A stretch of 64,000 bases of DNA from Siphonodentalium dalli (Eukaryota; Mollusca; Scaphopoda; Gadilida; Siphonodentaliidae): contig CP136063.1 in NCBI GenBank assembly GCA_032622095.1, positions 73,571,980 to 73,635,979 of the forward strand, read 5' to 3'. Under the pieces are notes generated by a model. That model saw only the letters and a program-made list of their open reading frames with translations. It was not told the DNA's origin and ran no database searches. This document shows positions 58,393-64,000 of this stretch, piece after piece (the first letter of the stretch is position 1; each line of letters starts with the position of its first letter). Both the position numbers and the translations under genes were made by a program.

Positions 58393-59689
58393 TTCTTATA
58401 TGAATAACACAATTTAAGATTGGTGAATTATTTCTTTTGGTTAATTTAATAAACGTACAGGATCAAATAACGATCGTACAGGTGGGAATTTTACCTCGAT
58501 TTTAATAATCGTACATTCGGCACTCAAGAGTACATATTCAAGTATGTGGCAAACCAAAAAAACACCACATGATACATACATGTACCTGTACTACATCTTG
58601 ACTCGTATACTTGAACCTGCTATACAAATTATTTGGTTAACCTGAAACCACAGCTGATGTTTTGCTCAGAGTTCCCCCTGCACTATTATTTGGGTATGTA
58701 CTAGTACTTTTATTAACTTTCAATGGAATTTCCCCACTGCACTATTATTTGGGCCTGCACTTTTATTTGGAGCCTGAGAGTAAGTTGCATGGACATTTAT
58801 TTTAACGAATTACCATGCCAAGGCCAAAGAAAAAAGATTGTATGCTTCCGGTAACATAGCGAACAAATTAGGGTAGGTAGGTAGGGAATTTTTTTAATTT
58901 TATTTTATTTTGATATTTTTTATCCAGCTGCAGAAATATTGAACTACCTCAACCAAAGTGACATAAAATGCCAACCCGTGCCATGGGGAAAGTATTACTT
59001 GATCAACACAGTGGAAATATACATTAAGATTGATAAAACATCAAACTCACTTCATGCTTACGTATGTTTTTTATTATTCACATACCACATTTTCATAAAT
59101 TTGGCTATAAACTTGGTACAAAATTGATGTCACTAACTTTTTATAAGAATTTTACCAATAATACCGCCATTATACCGTACATGTATTGTGACGATTACAT
59201 CCCATTGTCTGGGGGTAGCCAGTACGCCCACCGAGCATGCCTGGTTTTTGGAAACAGTAGCTACATATATACCCCTAATATATGCAGTGATAACCTCTTT
59301 ACATGTATATATACAGATACACACCCACCATGTCTGTTGATAGTGTTCCATAAGTCCCAAACAAGACATAAAGCAGGCAGGAGATCCACTCTCAGGAAAT
59401 TAAAATTGCGAAAATTTTGACTTTTTCTCAAAATATCAATAAAAAGTTTAGGGTCGGCAGGTTATTTTTAGGGTCGGTCGATGTACGGAAATATAGTATC
59501 TTTTTTCTCTGGCCTAAGGAACATTGCAACTGGTTTGAAGTAACATGACCGCGTTGCGTCAACACTGGAACTGCATTGATGGTAATTTTCAACATGGTCT
59601 CACTGAGTTTCTATCAAATATAAATACTAGTATGGTTGAGGGAGACAATTATTTTGAGAATATGTGAACCTGTGTTAACATGAGCCTAA
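58393..59689. other. Unassigned sequence
   Basis: An acceptor-like TTTTTATCCAG (58927) precedes an open frame with IKCQPVPWGKYYLINTVEIY that ends near a GTATGT (59062). It looks coding-like, but I know no family for it, and it does not match the receptor. Confidence 0.3.
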
Positions 59690-60028
59690 GGCGACACCAA
59701 TTTTTAAGTCTGGTTTACGAACACCTCCTACAAAATTTAACTTTTTTTGTCCCAAAATATTTTACACGCGTACTGATTTTCATGTGCTGTCGCATCCGGT
59801 TACAGTTTCGTGTATTTCATGACAAGATATGTCTTTTTTGGTTTGAACAGAATTTCATTCAAAAACATTTTTTCACAATTTTTGTAAAATTTATGTAAAA
59901 TTCCACGATTTACTTGATATAAATTGGGGAGACAATCTTTTTTATTTTTATTTTTTTCCCTCCTGCATCTACCGGTACTTTTTTTCTCCCCACATTATCG
60001 TAAACCAGACTTAAAAATTGGTGTCGCT
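59690..60028. mobile_element. MITE with 3-bp TAA duplication (Harbinger-like), copy 2
   Basis: Same ends as 52331-52713, flanked by TAA on both sides, and inverted relative to that copy (the CATGTGCTGTCGCATCCGGTT block reads on the opposite strand). About 45 bp shorter internally. Confidence 0.75.
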
Positions 60029-60329
60029 TAAATATCATCTGATGGAGTCAAAATCATTGAACCGTCACTTATGCATGCACATGTAGTCTTGATGTTGAGT
60101 CTGGCTTTCATCATTTTCATTAGTTTTACTGTTATCAACCAAAGGTTAAGGTGTTATGGAACAACTGTATGGCATCGTATAATGTTATCTTCCGAGTAAA
60201 TATGGAGTCTCTAATTCTTTTATCAGTCACGCATCTACTCATCAAATAGTATAATCCTTAAATATTTGTAGTCCAGGTGATCTCGACTGCACAGTACATG
60301 TATAAACATTCATCTGCAGTGTGTTTTAA

Positions 60330-60537
60330 ATTTCTTTGCCGTGTAACACCTGTTGTCCCAAGTTTCAATGCCTTGTCCTCCTGGTATGTAGGGATTACCA
60401 ATTTACCATTGCCGTGTTTTTTAATTTGCAATTTTGATGATGACGCTCACTTGTTGATAATTTTCTTTGTCGTGTAACAACTGTTGTACCAAGTTTCTAC
60501 GCCGCGTCCTCCTGGTATTTAGGGATTACTGGTGCCT
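60330..60537. repeat. Two-copy direct repeat, about 130 bp apart
   Basis: GTGTAACACCTGTTGTCCCAAG at 60341 and GTGTAACAACTGTTGTACCAAG at 60473, each followed by the motif TCCTCCTGGTAT and TAGGGATTAC, are diverged copies of one unit. Confidence 0.75.
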
Positions 60538-60737
60538 TTAATAGTGATGCATCATTGCCAGTTAATGTACATTAGAGTGGAACTGAATTAACAATGTCAC
60601 ATTGACACAGTACTCAGTTAACTTGAGTTAAGACCAGTAAAACAGCAAAAGTAGTATTATTGTACAGCAGGCTTTATATCACTATCAGTACTTACTACAT
60701 GTACAGACCCCTTACTATCGTGGATCAATCTGAATCT

Positions 60738-61440
60738 GAATGGTTACGCTGCAGATCCCAATTCTGGTAATTTCGCAGCGGGCGAGAGAGTCTCAGATCT
60801 TTTCCTTCAGCGCACTCTTGAAGGAATCCACAAGCTGTTGTTGTAGGATTAAGGATTCCTCCAGCTGATTCCAGTCGTATATACTAGTAGTTCGAACAAA
60901 TGTGGAATTAGCAAATTGAGCTGACACGTATGGTATAGCCTCGTAACACTGACTGTTGTTCCTTATTAGGTGCCGAGGAATTTGGTTGGTGACGTAGCCT
61001 GTCAGAACTTTGCTCTGCGATCTAAGACGCCTTGTTTCGGGAGTATTGATTAGGGGGTATAGCCGGGACCAATCCGCACACCACCTTACTCATGAATCCC
61101 AGCCGATTTATTTTCCGCCGTTTCTGCAATGTTGGTAAATCTAGCTCGTAGAGGATCTTGGTCATATATCCATCTTCTTTGCTCTTATAGTCTCTTTTAA
61201 TGAAACGGGCTGCTCTACGCTGGATTCTTTCCAGCTTGTCGATGTGATTTTGTTGGTAGGGGTCCCAGATGGTGTCTGCGTAGTCCATGATCTTCAATTT
61301 CAAACTTCTCAATTCTTCTTCTTCTGGACAGGTGCATGAGCAGGCCACTTGCACTACATCATGCTTGTACCGGTACCACAAATTCAATTTTGAGACAATA
61401 TTTTGGATATGGCCAGATGGCCAGGTAGCTGAGGTACTGT
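60738..61440 (-). pseudogene. 5'-truncated LINE reverse-transcriptase C-terminal fragment
   Basis: On the minus strand the frame reads MDYADTIWDPYQQNHIDKLE, then RIQRRAARFIKRDYKSKE and ELDLPTLQKRRKINRLGFM, then VVCGLVPAIPP. This is the well-known end of Jockey/CR1-type non-LTR retrotransposon ORF2 (Tyr-Ala-x-x-(Val/Ile)-Trp-(Asp/Asn)-Pro; Gln-Arg-Arg-Ala-Ala-Arg-Phe). After a one-base frameshift near 61030 it continues with LTGYVTNQIPRH and finally STFVRTTSIYDWNQLEES and DSFKSALKEKI. N-terminal to the Tyr-Ala motif the frame is disrupted, so the copy is 5'-truncated and inactive. Confidence 0.82.
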
Positions 61441-61444
61441 TCAA

Positions 61445-61955
61445 TACTATAGTTGATCCGTTTCGTTATCGTAACTTAATTCTTACTGTTCCGGGAATTG
61501 AAATTTTTTTTGTCACATGAAATTCAGTCTTTTTCGATATTTGCGCACATCCATGCGAAAAATCGGCGAATCTTATATATAAGTCCACAGTTTATCCGTT
61601 TGTAGCCAATACACCATTTCCGTCTGTCAATCCGCGTTGATTCGCGACAAAATTAACTCAAAACAACACAAGGAATTATCCGCGCTTCATTTTGAAGAAC
61701 GGTATTAACTAAAAGTTAAGATTGTAATTTGGCTGCAGAAACGAAACGAAACGAATTTTGAAACACAATAATTGTATTCACTAATATTTTCCTGTTGGTA
61801 TATGGTCTACTATAGTATATGCAATCATTTATTTGAAATAATAAGTATCACTTAGAGAATAATTCTTACTGATAATTAGAAATATCTTTATTTTGTATCC
61901 CTTTAATATTAAATAATGGCCCTGAAAATTGTCTGTTTGTCAGTTTAATGTTCAC
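61445..61955. other. Unassigned AT-rich sequence
   Basis: No gene or repeat seen between the LINE fragment and the terminal satellite. Confidence 0.4.
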
Positions 61956-64000
61956 TAATTATAGCTAGGCTGTTAGATAAAGTATGATATTGCTTCATTT
62001 GTCCGGGGTAGTGTATTGTCATACTGTCATAATAAACTTCAAGTAATAAGGTAACTACTCGTCAATGATGCTTGAATACATAAATGATTAATAAGGTAAC
62101 AACTACCCGTCAATGATCGACGTCTTAATATAGAAAGGTTTTATAAGGTAACTATAACTACACGGCAATGGTACTTATTATAGAAGATTAATAATTTAAC
62201 TTCTTGTCAATGATGCTTTAATACAGAAAGGGTTAATAAGGTAACTACCCGTCAATAATGCTTTAGTGTAGAAATGGTTACTAAGGTAACTACATGTCAA
62301 TGATGCGTTAATAAAGAAAGGGTTAATAAGATAAAGTTCTACACGTCAATGATGCTTAAATATAGAAAGGGCTAATATGGCAACTACACGTCAATGATGT
62401 TTTAATATAGAAAGGGTTAATATGGTAATTACACGCCAATGGTGCTTTAATATAGAAAGGGTTAATATGGTAACTACCGTCCATGATGCTTTAATATAGA
62501 ACTGGCTACTATGATAACTACATGTCAATGATGCTTTATTGTAGAAAGGGTTAATAATGTAACTAATCACCAATGATACTCATTATAAAAAGGGTTAATA
62601 AGGTAACTACCTGTCAATTATTGCTTCAACGTAGAAAGGGTTAATAGGGTAATTACACGCCAATGGTGCTTTAATATAGAAAGGGTTAATATGGTAACTA
62701 TCAGTCAATGATGCTTTAATATAGAAAGTGTTATAATATGGTAACTGCACGTCAATGATGCTTTGATACAAAAATGGTTAATAAGGAAGGTAATTACCCG
62801 TCAATGGCGCTTTAATATAGAAATGGTTTATAATGTAACTACTCACCAATGATACTTAGTATAGAAAGGGTTGTTTAATGTAACTACCTGTCAATTAATG
62901 CTTTAATATAGAAAGGGTTAATAAGGTAACTACACGCCAATGATACTTAGTATAGAAAGGATTAGTAAGGTAACTACACGCAATGATACTTTAGTATATA
63001 GAGGGTTAATTAGGCAACTACCCGTCAACGATGCTTTAATATAGAAAGGGTTAACATGGTAACTACACGTCAATGATATTTTAATAAAGAAAGGGCTAAT
63101 AAGGTAACTACATGTCAATGCTGCTTTAATACAGAAATGGTTAATAAGGTAACTTCACGTCAATGATGCTTTAATATAGAAAGGGTTAATAATGTAACAA
63201 CTCACCAATGATACTTAGTATAGAACGGGTTAATAAGATAACTACCCAGCAATAATGATGCTTTAATATAGAAAGGGTTATAATAAGGTAACTACAAGTC
63301 AATGATGCTTTAATACATAAATGGTTAATAAGGTAACTACCCGCCAATGGCGCTTTAATATAGAAATGGTTTATAATGTAACTACTCACCAATGATACTT
63401 AGTATAGAAAGGGTTGTTTAATGTAACTACCTGTCAATTAATGCTTTAATATAGAAAGGGTTAATAAGGTAACTACACGCCAATGATACTTAGTATAGAA
63501 AGGATTAGTAAGGTAACTACACGCAATGATACTTTAGTATATAGAGGGTTAATTAGGCAACTACCCGTCAACGATGCTTTAATATAGAAAGGGTTAACAT
63601 GGTAACTACACGTCAATGATATTTTAATAAAGAAAGGGCTAATAAGGTAACTACATGTCAATGCTGCTTTAATACAGAAATGGTTAATAAGGTAACTTCA
63701 CGTCAATGATGCTTTAATATAGAAAGGGTTAATAATGTAACAACTCACCAATGATACTTAGTATAGAACGGGTTAATAAGATAACTACCCAGCAATAATG
63801 ATGCTTTAATATAGAAAGGGTTATAATAAGGTAATTACAAGTCAATGATGCTTTAATACATAAATGGTTAATAAGGTAACTACCCGCCAATGGCGCTTTA
63901 ATATAGAAAGGGTTAATAATGCAACTACTCACCAATGATACTTAGTATAGAAAGGGTTGTTTAATGTAACTACCTGTCAATTAATGCTTTAATATAGAAA
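61956..64000. repeat. AT-rich satellite, about 60-bp monomer with 543-bp higher-order repeat
   Basis: Monomers follow the pattern GTCAATGATGCTTTAATA, TAGAAAGGGTTAATAAGG and TAACTACxC. From about 62757 the array repeats with a 543-bp period: TAACTACCTGTCAATTAATG occurs at 62881, 63424 and 63967. That is about nine monomers per block, with very few differences between blocks. The array continues past the window end. All open frames in it are repeat artefacts. Confidence 0.92.

Noticed and set aside
58927-59062. Exon-like frame with IKCQPVPWGKYYL between an AG and a GTATGT
   Set aside because: Does not match iGluR ligand-binding or any family I know; kept only as an unassigned note.
62391-63935. 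Repeated minus-strand frames with SYLINPFYIKASLT
   Set aside because: Translations of the ~60-bp satellite; duplicated exactly with its 543-bp period.

Overview
This is eukaryotic DNA, most likely from a marine invertebrate. It is AT-rich, very rich in short palindromes such as TACATGTACATGTA, full of miniature transposons and satellites, and its genes are short exons separated by kilobase-scale introns with GT..AG borders. A mollusc, brachiopod or invertebrate deuterostome would all fit; the sequence alone does not decide. There are no bacterial operons, rRNA or convincing tRNA genes.

Layout. (1) 1-2332 is a nearly perfect giant palindrome: two arms of about 1.15 kb around a 39-bp spacer. 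Each arm carries a Bcl-2-type open frame with recognisable BH1 and BH2 motifs, a CGG/CCG tract, a TA tract and a short acidic open frame. (2) 2460-3122 encodes one C2H2 zinc finger followed by a long Gln/His tract; its stop codon lies in a neighbouring repeat. (3) 3.1-12.8 kb is repeats and featureless AT-rich sequence. (4) 12.8-43.6 kb holds the main gene, on the + strand: the extracellular amino-terminal domain (ATD) of an ionotropic glutamate receptor, delta-like by my reading. Five exons (27773-28030, 33673-33854, 39383-39592, 41956-42129, 43370-43597) join in frame with matching phases. Two weaker upstream exons (12827-12967 and about 25131-25212) supply the start of the domain. The ligand-binding and channel exons were not found in the remaining 20 kb. 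(5) The introns of this gene contain a 4.6-kb minisatellite of about 52 units, a LINE remnant lacking its reverse transcriptase core, a ~110-bp tandem array and several MITEs. (6) 43.6-64 kb is repeat-dominated: MITEs with TTAA, TWA and TA target duplications, a minisatellite that reverses orientation, a 5'-truncated LINE on the minus strand, and a terminal ~60-bp satellite with a 543-bp higher-order repeat running off the window end.

The most unusual parts are the Bcl-2-bearing palindrome, which is centred on a MITE-like short inverted repeat, and the receptor gene with its minisatellite-filled intron. All functional names come from motif recognition by eye; no database search was run.
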